Position numbers and translations under genes: made by a program. 64,000 nt of DNA, taken from the NCBI GenBank assembly GCA_934102335.1, contig CAKOSP010000005.1, positions 1-64,000 of the forward strand, in the 5' to 3' direction. Under the pieces are notes generated by a model. The model had not been told where the DNA came from, did no database searches, and saw only the letters and a list, made by a program, of their open reading frames with translations. The DNA comes from an uncultured Bacilli bacterium. Lineage in GTDB: Bacteria > Bacillota_I > Bacilli_A > RF39 > UBA660. The stretch's first letter is position 1; every line of letters starts with the position of its first letter. Shown in pieces: positions 8,389 through 15,275 of this stretch.

Positions 8389-9300
8389 TTATAACATATC
8401 TCCTTGAAAAATATCTTTTTTTGTCATTTCTTTATCTATATTATTTAACACTATAAATTTTTTTACTAACCATTGTGGTTCGATTAAATCTTCTTTTATT
8501 GGGTCTCCGGTTATTCTTTCAATAACCATGTTTTCGTTTAAATATCTTAATTGTGTACAAACTATTTCTATGTATTCTTCCATTGTTAAGACATGAAATG
8601 GATGTTCACTATATATTTTAGCTAGTTTAGTATTTTTTACTATATGGAGCATATGAATTTTTATTCCTTCAATGTTTAAACTGTTAACATATTTTACCGT
8701 ATTTATCATATCTTCTTTTGTTTCATTGGGAAGACCGTTAATTATGTGGACAACTACAAATATATTTTTTTCATGAAGTCTCTTTACACATTTTTCAAAA
8801 TCTTCTTTTGTATGTCCTCTGTTGATATATTTTAAAGTATTGTTATTATTACTTTGAAGCCCTAATTCAACTGTTAAAAAAGTTTTTTTATTTAATTGTT
8901 CTAAGTATGTTAAGCATTCTTCATTGATTGAATCTGGTCTTGTTGCTATTGAAATTCCAACACAATCGTGTAACTCTATTAAAGGATCACATAATTTTTT
9001 CAGATTAGCAACACTTGTATTAGTATTTGTTCCAGCTTGAAGATAAGCAATATATTTAGCATCGGGCCATTTTTTATTTAGTATTTTTGTTTCTTCTTTA
9101 AATTGATTTATTAAAGATAAATCCTTATTTATAATATTGGCTGCAGAATTATCACTACAATAAATACAACCACCATTGACTTTATTTGGACAATTAATAT
9201 TTGCATCTAATGGAATTTTGGCTATTTTGCAACCAAATTTATTTCTAAAAAAATAATTTAATGTGTGATATCTTTTATTATCTAATGTATATTTAAACAT
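8389..9300 (-). CDS. ytqA: radical SAM protein, TIGR01212/YtqA family
   Basis: The 303-residue protein begins with a YHTLNYFFRNKFG segment and then the iron-sulfur motif CPNKVNGGCIYC (about residues 28-39), the CxnCxxC spacing typical of the YhcC/YtqA radical SAM family. GLQSNNNNTLKYINRGHT and HIINGLPNET match conserved radical SAM barrel segments. The reaction of this family is not firmly known; a tRNA-modification role has been suspected from genomic context. Start ATG 9300 is preferred over 9312 because GGTGAT occupies 9305-9310. First gene of the operon with DUF1292 and the transglycosylase. Confidence 0.9.
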   Translation of the reverse strand: MFKYTLDNKRYHTLNYFFRNKFGCKIAKIPLDANINCPNKVNGGCIYCSDNSAANIINKDLSLINQFKEETKILNKKWPDAKYIAYLQAGTNTNTSVANLKKLCDPLIELHDCVGISIATRPDSINEECLTYLEQLNKKTFLTVELGLQSNNNNTLKYINRGHTKEDFEKCVKRLHEKNIFVVVHIINGLPNETKEDMINTVKYVNSLNIEGIKIHMLHIVKNTKLAKIYSEHPFHVLTMEEYIEIVCTQLRYLNENMVIERITGDPIKEDLIEPQWLVKKFIVLNNIDKEMTKKDIFQGDML

Positions 9301-9330
9301 AATAATCACCATAATAATTGTAGCATATCA

Positions 9331-9359
9331 TTGAAAAAAAGACCAAAATAAGTTATAAT
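9331..9359 (+). promoter_or_regulatory. promoter of tRNA-Thr(CGT)
   Basis: TTGAAA (9331-9336), 17-bp spacer, TATAAT (9354-9359); tRNA 5' end at 9369. Confidence 0.8.
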
Positions 9360-9368
9360 TAGTTTACT

Positions 9369-9444
9369 GCTGGAATAGCTCAGTTGGTAGAGCAACGCCC
9401 TCGTAACGCGTAGGTCGTAGGTTCGACTCCTACTTCCAGCACCA
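9369..9444 (+). tRNA. tRNA-Thr, anticodon CGT
   Basis: Acceptor GCTGGAA pairs with TTCCAGC; the D arm is GCTC...GAGC; anticodon loop CTCGTAA gives CGT at 9402-9404; the T arm is GTAGG-TTCGACT-CCTAC; ACCA is encoded at the 3' end. The anticodon stem ACGCC/CGCGT has a C:C mismatch at the pair next to the loop (positions 31-39), which is unusual. It reads ACG codons. Confidence 0.93.
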
Positions 9445-9453
9445 GATTGATAG

Positions 9454-9480
9454 AAAACTTGAACTTTTCGAGTTTTATAA
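9454..9480 (+). terminator. hairpin after tRNA-Thr(CGT)
   Basis: AAAACTTGAA (9454-9463) pairs with TTCGAGTTTT (9467-9476), one T-G wobble, loop CTT. The core with the preceding CACCAGATT is repeated at 10503, 13104 and 14313. Confidence 0.7.
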
Positions 9481-9482
9481 TA

Positions 9483-9507
9483 CAAAAAAAGAGTTATATA
9501 TAACTCG
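9483..9507 (-). terminator. terminator of the minus-strand gene at 9731-10345
   Basis: On the minus strand GAGTTATATATAACTC is a perfect palindromic stem followed by seven T. It lies about 220 nt beyond the stop codon of the minus-strand gene, so that mRNA would carry a long structured 3' UTR. Confidence 0.65.
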
Positions 9508-9523
9508 TAAATATACTAAAATG

Positions 9524-9652
9524 CCATTTTAGTAACACACTACGCTATTGGCAAAGCCAATAACGGTGTGAAAAAGGGAATTTTCCTTTTTAAAACCTTT
9601 TAAGCATAATTTTAGCAAGGCATAAAGCCATGCAAAATTATGTTTTTATTTT
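9524..9652 (-). repeat. structured 3'-UTR repeat, copy 1
   Basis: A string of inverted repeats: CATTTTAGT region, CACAC...ATTGGC-AAA-GCCAAT...GTGTG, AAAAGGGAA/TTCCTTTTT, and CATAATTTT...AAAATTATG. A diverged second copy lies at 13343-13458 in the same position relative to a minus-strand gene. The 9445-9730 interval holds this element and further small hairpins (for example AAATTAC-TTC-GTAATTT near 9700) but no gene. Confidence 0.6.
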
Positions 9653-9730
9653 CAAAACTTCGTAATGAAAATAAAAGAGAAAGCTTATCGCTACTTACAA
9701 AATTACTTCGTAATTTCATAATATAATATA

Positions 9731-10345
9731 CTATTTAAAAAAAGTTGGATACACTTTAGGAATCTTGACAGTAGATTTGTTGCCATTATCTTTTACACAA
9801 TTAACTTTATAAATTTTTTTGTTATTGCCTTTAAAATTTTTTTCTAATATTTTAGAAACATAAACTGGTTTACCATACATAACTGTATCAAAAGTTGTTT
9901 TAAGCTCATTGTTTTTATATAATTCAAAAAGTGCTTTTACAGTTTCATCATCTTGGGCTATACCAGTTGCCTCTATTTCTGCATCTATTTTATTTTCTGT
10001 AAAAATTGCGGATGGTCCAGCTAATAATGTGGTAAAAGATTTAGGAAACATACTACCTCTTAAATTTGGTGCTATCATCATGTAATATAAATCGTCTTTA
10101 TCTTCAATCAAAACTGACATAGATGACTTGTTGATTACTCCAAATCTTCTTATAAAATATACACAAAGTAAAATAGTTATTACCCATATTATTAGTGCTA
10201 GTATAAATTTTATAGTCCCAGAACCAAGTAAAATTGCTGGTGTAATACCGCCAATAATTCCAATCAAGATTGCTGTTAAAAATTCAACACTTCCTCCAAC
10301 ACCATTTTTAATGGCATATTCATCATTATATTTGTGAATCTTCAT
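9731..10345 (-). CDS. membrane protein of unknown function, 204 residues
   Basis: Two adjacent hydrophobic segments (about residues 20-43 and 47-67: FLTAILIGIIGGITPAILL, IKFILALIIWVITILLCVYFI) are followed by a soluble domain of about 135 residues with a short IDAEIEATGIAQDDETVKAL stretch. I do not recognise the family. Start ATG 10345 has GAAAGAAGAT upstream. It is a single-gene minus-strand unit between the first tRNA-Thr and the thymidylate kinase, with a long structured 3' UTR. It lies in an accessory-looking region, so horizontal origin is possible, although base composition is not different. Confidence 0.65.
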   Translation of the reverse strand: MKIHKYNDEYAIKNGVGGSVEFLTAILIGIIGGITPAILLGSGTIKFILALIIWVITILLCVYFIRRFGVINKSSMSVLIEDKDDLYYMMIAPNLRGSMFPKSFTTLLAGPSAIFTENKIDAEIEATGIAQDDETVKALFELYKNNELKTTFDTVMYGKPVYVSKILEKNFKGNNKKIYKVNCVKDNGNKSTVKIPKVYPTFFK

Positions 10346-10502
10346 ACTTTTTTATCTTCTTTCTATTATCAATTTTACCATAAATTTGATAAAATTAATC
10401 AAATTTATGTGATTTTTTAGAAAAATGTGATATATTTATATCAGTTAGTAGTTATTACTTAAATATTTGTGCTTAGCAGTTGATAGATTTTTACCATAAG
10501 AA

Positions 10503-10552
10503 CACTAGATTGCGAAGGAACTCGAATTTATAAAAATTCGAGTTTTTATATG
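10503..10552 (+). terminator. hairpin terminator with degenerate tRNA-tail motif
   Basis: CACTAGATT (10503-10511) then AACTCGAATTT (10519-10529) pairing with AAATTCGAGTT (10534-10544), followed by TTTATA. It resembles the CACCAGATT...AACTCGAA...TTCGAG tail after the tRNA-Thr genes. No gene lies directly upstream on this strand, so either a small RNA from about 10440 ends here or it is a relic. Confidence 0.5.
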
Positions 10553-10603
10553 TTTAAAATTATGATAAAATAAATACGAGAATAATCATACGGAGGTAAT
10601 TAA

Positions 10604-11278
10604 ATGAAAAGTGGAAAGTTAATTGTTATTGAGGGGGCGTGTGATGGTATTGGTAAAACTACACAATATGAAATGTTAATTGATCGTTTATCTAAAGATG
10701 GTGAAAAACTTTGTAAGCATCATTTTCCTTCTTATAATACATATCAGGCAAAACCTGTTGAAATGTATTTAAAGGGCGAATATGGTATGCCAAAAGAATT
10801 GTCGCCTTATTTTATAAATAGTTTGTATGCTGTTGATAGAGCTATAACTTGGTATTCAGAATTAAAACCTTTATATGAAAGAGGTGAGACTATATTACTT
10901 GATAGATATACAACTTCTAGTTTAATCTATCAATCAGCTTTAATTGAAGATGTAGAACAAAAGAAAAAGTTTATAGATTTTGTTATAGATTTTGAGTATA
11001 ATAAAATCGGTATAAAAAAACCGGATCATGTTGTTTTTTTACTTGCTCCATTTGAATTAGTAAGCAAGATGCGGAATGCTAGATTGCAAAATGATGGGGT
11101 AGAAAATGATATTCATGAAAGTAATTTGGAGTTTATGAAAAAAGTATATAAAAGCGCTTTGTTTATAGCTGATTATCTTAATTGGGATGTAATTCAGTGT
11201 AATGATAATGATGTAATGCGTAGTAAAGAAGAGATACATCAAGAAATATATAATTTAATTCAAACAAAAAAGAGTTAA
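10604..11278 (+). CDS. thymidylate kinase family protein
   Basis: dTMP kinases phosphorylate dTMP to dTDP with ATP. The 224-residue product has the P-loop region VIEGACDGIGKTTQ near residues 7-20, the LLDRYTTSS motif (DRY/H) near 97 and a C-terminal helical part, in the order expected for the family. The P-loop has one residue more than the canonical EGxDGxGKTTQ, which I have seen only in a divergent clade. It has a strong GGAGGT ribosome-binding site before ATG 10604. It lies alone, not with holB as housekeeping tmk often does, so it may be an accessory or salvage deoxynucleotide kinase. Family assignment is firm, exact substrate less so. Confidence 0.85.
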   Translation: MKSGKLIVIEGACDGIGKTTQYEMLIDRLSKDGEKLCKHHFPSYNTYQAKPVEMYLKGEYGMPKELSPYFINSLYAVDRAITWYSELKPLYERGETILLDRYTTSSLIYQSALIEDVEQKKKFIDFVIDFEYNKIGIKKPDHVVFLLAPFELVSKMRNARLQNDGVENDIHESNLEFMKKVYKSALFIADYLNWDVIQCNDNDVMRSKEEIHQEIYNLIQTKKS

Positions 11279-11295
11279 CAAACTCTTTTTATTTT
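11267..11295. terminator. bidirectional terminator
   Basis: AAAGAGTT (11269-11276), AACA loop, AACTCTTT (11281-11288), with A- and T-runs outside. Shared by the convergent kinase and the 117-residue gene. Confidence 0.8.
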
Positions 11296-11647
11296 ATCTT
11301 CCTTGTTTAAATGCATCTGATGGATTAACATTAAAGTTTATGACACGACTTAATGGCTCAATTTCAAATTTGTCACCGTAAATTTTAATTTGACTGTTTA
11401 TGAAGTTGTGAACATCATCCCATGTGTCAGTCATAACATCAATTCCTACATTTCTAAGTTGAGGATATTTTTTTAAAAGATAGCTTTGTACTACTGGGTG
11501 ATAATATGGCATTTCATTATAAGATGTAATTTGATTGTTACAAACAAAACTTAATATTTCAAATACATTTTCTATATCTGTAAAATATCTCCCACTGGTA
11601 ATTGTGAGTACTGTAGCTAAGTCAAATGTTTTAGAACTGTTATTCAT
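11294..11647 (-). CDS. phage-type small protein of unknown function
   Basis: The 117-residue product contains FDLATVLTITSGRYFTDIE, then an FEILSF helix and LLKKYPQLRNV. This layout resembles small proteins frequent in phage genomes (DUF7736-type, from memory), whose function is unknown. Start ATG 11647 has GGGAGGGT about 5 nt upstream on the minus strand. Presence next to a thymidylate kinase, also a common phage cargo gene, fits residual prophage or mobile DNA in this region, but no structural phage genes are seen. Confidence 0.6.
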   Translation of the reverse strand: MNNSSKTFDLATVLTITSGRYFTDIENVFEILSFVCNNQITSYNEMPYYHPVVQSYLLKKYPQLRNVGIDVMTDTWDDVHNFINSQIKIYGDKFEIEPLSRVINFNVNPSDAFKQGR

Positions 11648-11707
11648 AAACCCTCCCTATTAATATATTAACAAATTTTTTATTTATGTGCAATAATTAA
11701 CATTTAT

Positions 11708-11716
11708 TGTTATAAT
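11708..11716 (+). promoter_or_regulatory. extended -10 promoter of GH30 gene
   Basis: TGTTATAAT, predicted start about 11723, leader of about 9 nt containing AGGTG. Confidence 0.65.
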
Positions 11717-11731
11717 GGACTTAGGTGTAGT

Positions 11732-12997
11732 ATGAGAAAAATATTAACTGATTTTAATAATGGTGTTTATAAAAAAAATGTTAAATTATTAAAACATATT
11801 GATAATGACAACTGTATAATTATTAATAATAAATTAAAAAAACAAGAATGGGTGGGAGTAGGTTCCGCCTTAACGGAGGCTTCTGCCTATAATTTTTCTT
11901 TACTTTCTGATAGTGCCAAAGAAAAATTTTTAACTGATTATTTTTCAGAAGAAGGGTTAGATTTTAATTTTGGAAGAATATCTATAGGAAGTAATGATTT
12001 TTCACTAAAATCTTTTGATTATAGTTCTTCTTTAGATTTGATCGACTTTAATATTTCTGATGATTTTAAATATACTTTGCCTTTTATAAAAAGGGTTTTA
12101 AATGTAAAAAAAATTGATTTAATTGCTTCACCGTGGTCACCTCCTAAAATGTATAAAAATAATAATTTATTAATTGGAGGAAAACTAAAAAGAAAGTATT
12201 ATGACAAATATGCTTTGTATTTAAAGTTTTATTTGAATGCCTATAAAAAAGAAGGAGTTAATATAAGATATTTAACGATGCAAAATGAACCTTTTGCAAA
12301 TCAAAAATGGGAATCATGTGTGTACTCATTAAAACAACAAAAGACTTTTATTTATAAATATTTAATTTCTAAATTGGATGATACTAAAATTTTATTATGG
12401 GATCATAATAAAGAAAATTTGCCTAAAGTTGTAGATAAGCTTTATAAAAATAATCCTTTAATAGGAGGCGTTGGTTTTCATTATTATACTGGAAGTTATT
12501 TTGATAATATAGAAATAGTTAGAGCTAAATATCCTAATTTATTACTTATTAATACAGAAATGTGTTGTGGTTTTTCAAGGTTTAATGAGCTTGATTGGTT
12601 GAATGATGCTGAAATTTATTTAAAAGAACTAATTGGAGATGCAAATAGTGGAGTAAATGCTTTTTTAGATTGGAATATATTACTTGACGAAAAAGGTGGC
12701 CCCTGTCATTTTTATAATCCAGTTAAAAGTAGTTCAATTTATAAAAATGGAACATATATTAAAAGTCCAATTTATTATTATTTATACCATTTTTCACATT
12801 TTATTAAGCAGGGTAGTTTTATTTTAGATGTGAATAATAATAGTGATTTGTTTGTTACTGCAGCAAGTACTGGGAAAAATATTGTTGTAATTGTTATGAA
12901 TACTAAAAATTTTGATAATAAATTTGTAATAAAAATTTCAAATAGAAAAATTAGTGATCAAATTCCTAAAAGAAGTATTATAACTTATATAATTTAG
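11732..12997 (+). CDS. glycoside hydrolase family 30 (glucosylceramidase-like)
   Basis: The 421-residue enzyme has the GH30 hallmarks in order: VGSALTEASAYNF near residue 50, SPWSPPKMYK near 135, the acid/base glutamate in QNEPF (Glu186) and the nucleophile glutamate in NTEMCCGF (Glu276), with a C-terminal beta domain. GH30 enzymes hydrolyse beta-glucosidic, beta-xylosidic or related bonds. There is no signal peptide, so it probably acts on imported oligosaccharides or glycolipids in the cytoplasm. It stands alone with its own promoter, immediately upstream of the second tRNA-Thr. No sugar transporter adjoins it. Confidence 0.9.
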   Translation: MRKILTDFNNGVYKKNVKLLKHIDNDNCIIINNKLKKQEWVGVGSALTEASAYNFSLLSDSAKEKFLTDYFSEEGLDFNFGRISIGSNDFSLKSFDYSSSLDLIDFNISDDFKYTLPFIKRVLNVKKIDLIASPWSPPKMYKNNNLLIGGKLKRKYYDKYALYLKFYLNAYKKEGVNIRYLTMQNEPFANQKWESCVYSLKQQKTFIYKYLISKLDDTKILLWDHNKENLPKVVDKLYKNNPLIGGVGFHYYTGSYFDNIEIVRAKYPNLLLINTEMCCGFSRFNELDWLNDAEIYLKELIGDANSGVNAFLDWNILLDEKGGPCHFYNPVKSSSIYKNGTYIKSPIYYYLYHFSHFIKQGSFILDVNNNSDLFVTAASTGKNIVVIVMNTKNFDNKFVIKISNRKISDQIPKRSIITYII

Positions 12998-13017
12998 TAT
13001 ACTTTTAAATAGTTTAT

Positions 13018-13026
13018 TGGTATACT
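13018..13026 (+). promoter_or_regulatory. extended -10 promoter of tRNA-Thr(GGT)
   Basis: TGGTATACT ends 8 nt before the tRNA 5' end at 13035. Confidence 0.65.
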
Positions 13027-13034
13027 TTAATTAA

Positions 13035-13108
13035 GCCGATTTAGTATAGTGGCATTACAGATGCATGGTAAGCATCAAAGGGCAGTTCAATTCTGCCAAT
13101 CGGCACCA
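13035..13108 (+). tRNA. tRNA-Thr, anticodon GGT
   Basis: Acceptor GCCGATT pairs perfectly with AATCGGC. The anticodon stem GATGC/GCATC encloses ATGGTAA, giving anticodon GGT. The T arm is GGCAG-TTCAATT-CTGCC and ACCA is encoded. The D stem is short (GTA/TAC). It reads ACC/ACT codons. Confidence 0.92.
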
Positions 13109-13136
13109 GATTTATGGATAACTCGAACTTTTCTAG
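13102..13136. repeat. 35-bp direct repeat, left copy (att-like)
   Basis: Begins in the last 7 nt of tRNA-Thr(GGT) and extends through CACCAGATTTATGGATAACT and the CTCGAACTTTTCTAG hairpin. A second copy at 14311-14345 differs at only 2 of 35 positions. The 1209-bp unit between carries the lipoprotein and a frameshifted small gene. Confidence 0.75.
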
Positions 13137-13150
13137 TTAAAGTAATAAAT

Positions 13151-13174
13151 GCTAACAGAAATGTTAGTTTTTTG
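13151..13174 (+). terminator. terminator of tRNA-Thr(GGT)
   Basis: CTAACA (13152-13157), GAAA loop, TGTTAG (13162-13167), then six T. Confidence 0.75.
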
Positions 13175-13304
13175 TTGTTTAAAAAGGAAGGCGATTACAT
13201 AATAATTTTGAATTACATGATATAATAGATAATACATATAGATAACAATAAATTGTTATTTATATCCAAAAAATTATGAATATGATAATATCGATTTGGA
13301 TATT

Positions 13305-13326
13305 TAAAAAACGAGCTACTGCTCGT
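13305..13326 (-). terminator. terminator of the lipoprotein gene
   Basis: On the minus strand ACGAGC-AGTA-GCTCGT is followed by TTTTTT. It lies about 125 nt past the lipoprotein stop codon, beyond the structured repeat. Between 13175 and 13305 there are AT-rich inverted repeats (AATAACAATAAATTGTTATT region) and a TGATATAAT motif at 13217-13225, but no gene. Confidence 0.65.
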
Positions 13327-13342
13327 CAATAAAAGCAAAATT

Positions 13343-13458
13343 CCATTTTAGTAACATACTACACTATTGACAAAACCAATAACGGTGCGCAAAGGAAAAT
13401 CCTTTTTAAACATAATTTTAGCAAGGCATAAATCCAAGTAAAATTATGTTTTTATTTT
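13343..13458 (-). repeat. structured 3'-UTR repeat, copy 2
   Basis: Diverged copy of 9524-9652: shared blocks are CCATTTTAGTAACA, CCAATAACGGTG, CATAATTTTAGCAAGGCATAAA and AAAATTATGTTTTTATTTT. Several stems seen in copy 1 are weakened here. It runs into the stop codon of the lipoprotein gene. Confidence 0.6.
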
Positions 13459-13949
13459 GCCAATTCTAAAGAATAATATTTTCCTTTAAATAATGCGGAT
13501 TTTTCAGTTGCATAGTATTCTTTCTTAGTTCCAAATTCATATCTGCTATTATCTGTATATTCACCATTTTGATATTTATAGTATGAATGGTCACTATCGC
13601 ATATTGCATCTTCAGAACTTATAGTATTTACATCATTATTTATAGTTACATCATAATAAATTGTCACTAAATGATCATATTCAGAATCTTTTGAATAACG
13701 ATTATTCTCATATTTAATTGCAATCATTTTTGAATCTTTATCTTTATAAATATAATAATTTTCTGTTTTGCACCATTCCAAAGGCCAATGATTGTATGAC
13801 TCAGTATCAATTTGTTCCATACTATCTGATATTATTTTTTCGTTTTTTAAAGCAGTAAAAATTTTGGATTTATCTTTTTCATTACTTTCACATCCACATA
13901 AACATAATATACATATTAACAAACTAAAAACACATAACACTTTTTTCAT
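13452..13949 (-). CDS. small lipoprotein of unknown function
   Basis: The 165-residue precursor has a type II signal peptide: MKKVLCVFSLLICILCL followed by the lipobox LCGC with the lipidated cysteine at residue 20, then a charged linker. The mature part is hydrophilic with many Tyr, Asp and Asn residues, consistent with a beta-rich surface domain. I do not recognise the family. AGGAGT lies upstream of ATG 13949 and overlaps the end of a frameshifted small gene, so they form a minus-strand operon. It lies inside the segment bounded by the 35-bp direct repeats, so it may be cargo of a small integrated element. Confidence 0.75.
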   Translation of the reverse strand: MKKVLCVFSLLICILCLCGCESNEKDKSKIFTALKNEKIISDSMEQIDTESYNHWPLEWCKTENYYIYKDKDSKMIAIKYENNRYSKDSEYDHLVTIYYDVTINNDVNTISSEDAICDSDHSYYKYQNGEYTDNSRYEFGTKKEYYATEKSALFKGKYYSLELAK

Positions 13950-13964
13950 ATTTTAACTCCTATT

Positions 13965-14149
13965 TTATTTCCAAGTTGTTTTAGAATCATTGTCTGGTAA
14001 ATATGATTCGTTTGGATTTTCTAGATTATATTTAACATTAACCTCATTTCCAACGACAGCTTCTATACCAGTATTTATTTCAATTAAACTTTTATTTTTG
14101 TTTCTTTAATTACTCCTTTACATGTTTCAGTACAATTATTTTTTTGCAT
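13965..14149 (-). pseudogene. small gene broken by a frameshift, upstream of the lipoprotein
   Basis: From ATG 14149, behind a GGTAGGTAG ribosome-binding site, the frame reads MQKNNCTETCKGVIKETKIKV and stops. The next frame continues KSLIEINTGIEAVVGNEVNV and on to SKTTWK, ending at TAA 13965-13967, which overlaps the Shine-Dalgarno sequence of the lipoprotein gene. A one- or two-base change in the A-rich run near 14090-14100 would join them into a product of about 60 residues. The first part has a CxxxC motif. The rest of 13950-14385 holds only a promoter-like TATAAT near 14258 and the right direct repeat. Confidence 0.5.
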
Positions 14150-14310
14150 AAGCTACTACCTACCTTTCTACAATTATTTTATCATAGATTATTTTAATTT
14201 TGTTTGGTTTATGTAAAATTATACAAATTTATTAATCAAAAATGTAAAATATGTAGTATAATGATTACAGAAATTAATCTTATTAAAAATTTCCAAACGT
14301 GTCTAACTAT

Positions 14311-14345
14311 GGCACCAGATTTAGGGATAACTCGAACTTTTCGAG
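14311..14345. repeat. 35-bp direct repeat, right copy (att-like)
   Basis: GGCACCAGATTTAGGGATAA followed by CTCGAACTTTTCGAG, 33 of 35 positions identical to 13102-13136. It starts with the last 7 nt of a tRNA but no tRNA body precedes it. Confidence 0.75.
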
Positions 14346-14353
14346 ATAATATA

Positions 14354-14395
14354 AAAACTACTTTCAATTTAATTTGAAAGTAGTTTTATTTTGTT
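14354..14395. terminator. bidirectional terminator
   Basis: A 14-bp stem AAAACTACTTTCAA (14354-14367) / TTGAAAGTAGTTTT (14374-14387). On the minus strand it ends the 14386-15150 gene. Confidence 0.8.
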
Positions 14396-15150
14396 AGTGC
14401 TTTTTTTCGCTTATTAGTTGTTAATTCATCATGATATTGCAAATAAACTTGTTGTTTTTCATTTTCTGATAAAACTGACCAATTATTATGTCGTGAAGCA
14501 AAAGAAATGGCTTTTATGAAAGAATTTTTTGGGATTCCTATATCCGTTTTGTCTCTAGTTGGTTTTCTTGGCTCTTTTTCAATAACCATTATTGTCATTG
14601 AATATTGATTCCAATCTTTTAAATATCTTTCATTTTTATATATTTCTCCCTTATTTTGGTAGCTTCCTATTTTATAATATTCTTCAATAACATTTAATTT
14701 ATTTTTTTTGTTATTTAAATCGCCTGATTGCTCTTTAATATAATCATAAGTTTTTCTTAATATTTTCAACATGGCTATAGTCTTAAGTGATGAGGTTCTA
14801 TCTTTATATTCTTCTTCCAATAATGCTAGTCCATTTTTTGCTTGTTCTAAATAATTTTTATTATTTCTATTTTTTTCGATAAATTTATAAAGTTCACTTT
14901 GTTCCATAACTTTTTTAGATAATAAAAATTCTTCAAATAATAAATTTATTTTATCTAATCTATTTATATTTAAATATATTAATTGTTCATTTACAAATGT
15001 TGTACCGTATTTTTCTTTTTGTTCTTTTAGCCTTCTTTCAAGTTCTTCTATTGTTTCCTTGCGCATAAAAGGTGCCAATATAAAACATGCATTTTCATAT
15101 AAATATTTGTATCTTCTTATTAGTTCTTGTTTTGCTGTTTCAACTGTCAT
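14386..15150 (-). CDS. uncharacterised helical protein, 254 residues
   Basis: I do not recognise this protein. It is hydrophilic, strongly Lys/Glu-rich and probably helical, with coiled-coil-like stretches at about 35-55 (ETIEELERRLKEQKEKYG) and 90-125. There is no signal peptide or membrane segment. The start is secure: GGGAGGT lies 7 nt before ATG 15150. It is separated by about 125 bp from the next minus-strand gene, and both sit at the edge of the tRNA-Thr accessory region, so they may be part of the same acquired block. Confidence 0.65.
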   Translation of the reverse strand: MTVETAKQELIRRYKYLYENACFILAPFMRKETIEELERRLKEQKEKYGTTFVNEQLIYLNINRLDKINLLFEEFLLSKKVMEQSELYKFIEKNRNNKNYLEQAKNGLALLEEEYKDRTSSLKTIAMLKILRKTYDYIKEQSGDLNNKKNKLNVIEEYYKIGSYQNKGEIYKNERYLKDWNQYSMTIMVIEKEPRKPTRDKTDIGIPKNSFIKAISFASRHNNWSVLSENEKQQVYLQYHDELTTNKRKKALTK

Positions 15151-15275
15151 TTTAAAACCTCCCAGTGTTATATTTATTATATTATAGAATATATAAATTG
15201 TATAGCAATTTATATGTTTTATAATACCAATGTTCTTGTTTCATGTGTATTTCATAATTTTTGAGATTTGTAAAT

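Noticed and set aside
9520..9600. Short plus-strand open frame inside structured repeat copy 1
   Set aside because: The second copy of the repeat does not keep the frame, so conservation is not at protein level.
9650..9730. Extra tRNA or riboswitch before the 204-residue gene
   Set aside because: The small hairpins do not form a cloverleaf, and the sequence lies downstream, not upstream, of that gene.
10128..10337. 69-codon plus-strand frame inside the 204-residue membrane gene
   Set aside because: It mirrors the hydrophobic segment of the minus-strand gene, which has the better ribosome site and length.
11732..12997. Secreted glycosidase
   Set aside because: The N-terminus MRKILTDFNNGVYKKN is not a signal peptide.
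13217..13330. Small RNA starting at TGATATAAT (13217)
   Set aside because: The only nearby hairpin with a T-run reads on the minus strand, so no plus-strand terminator supports it.
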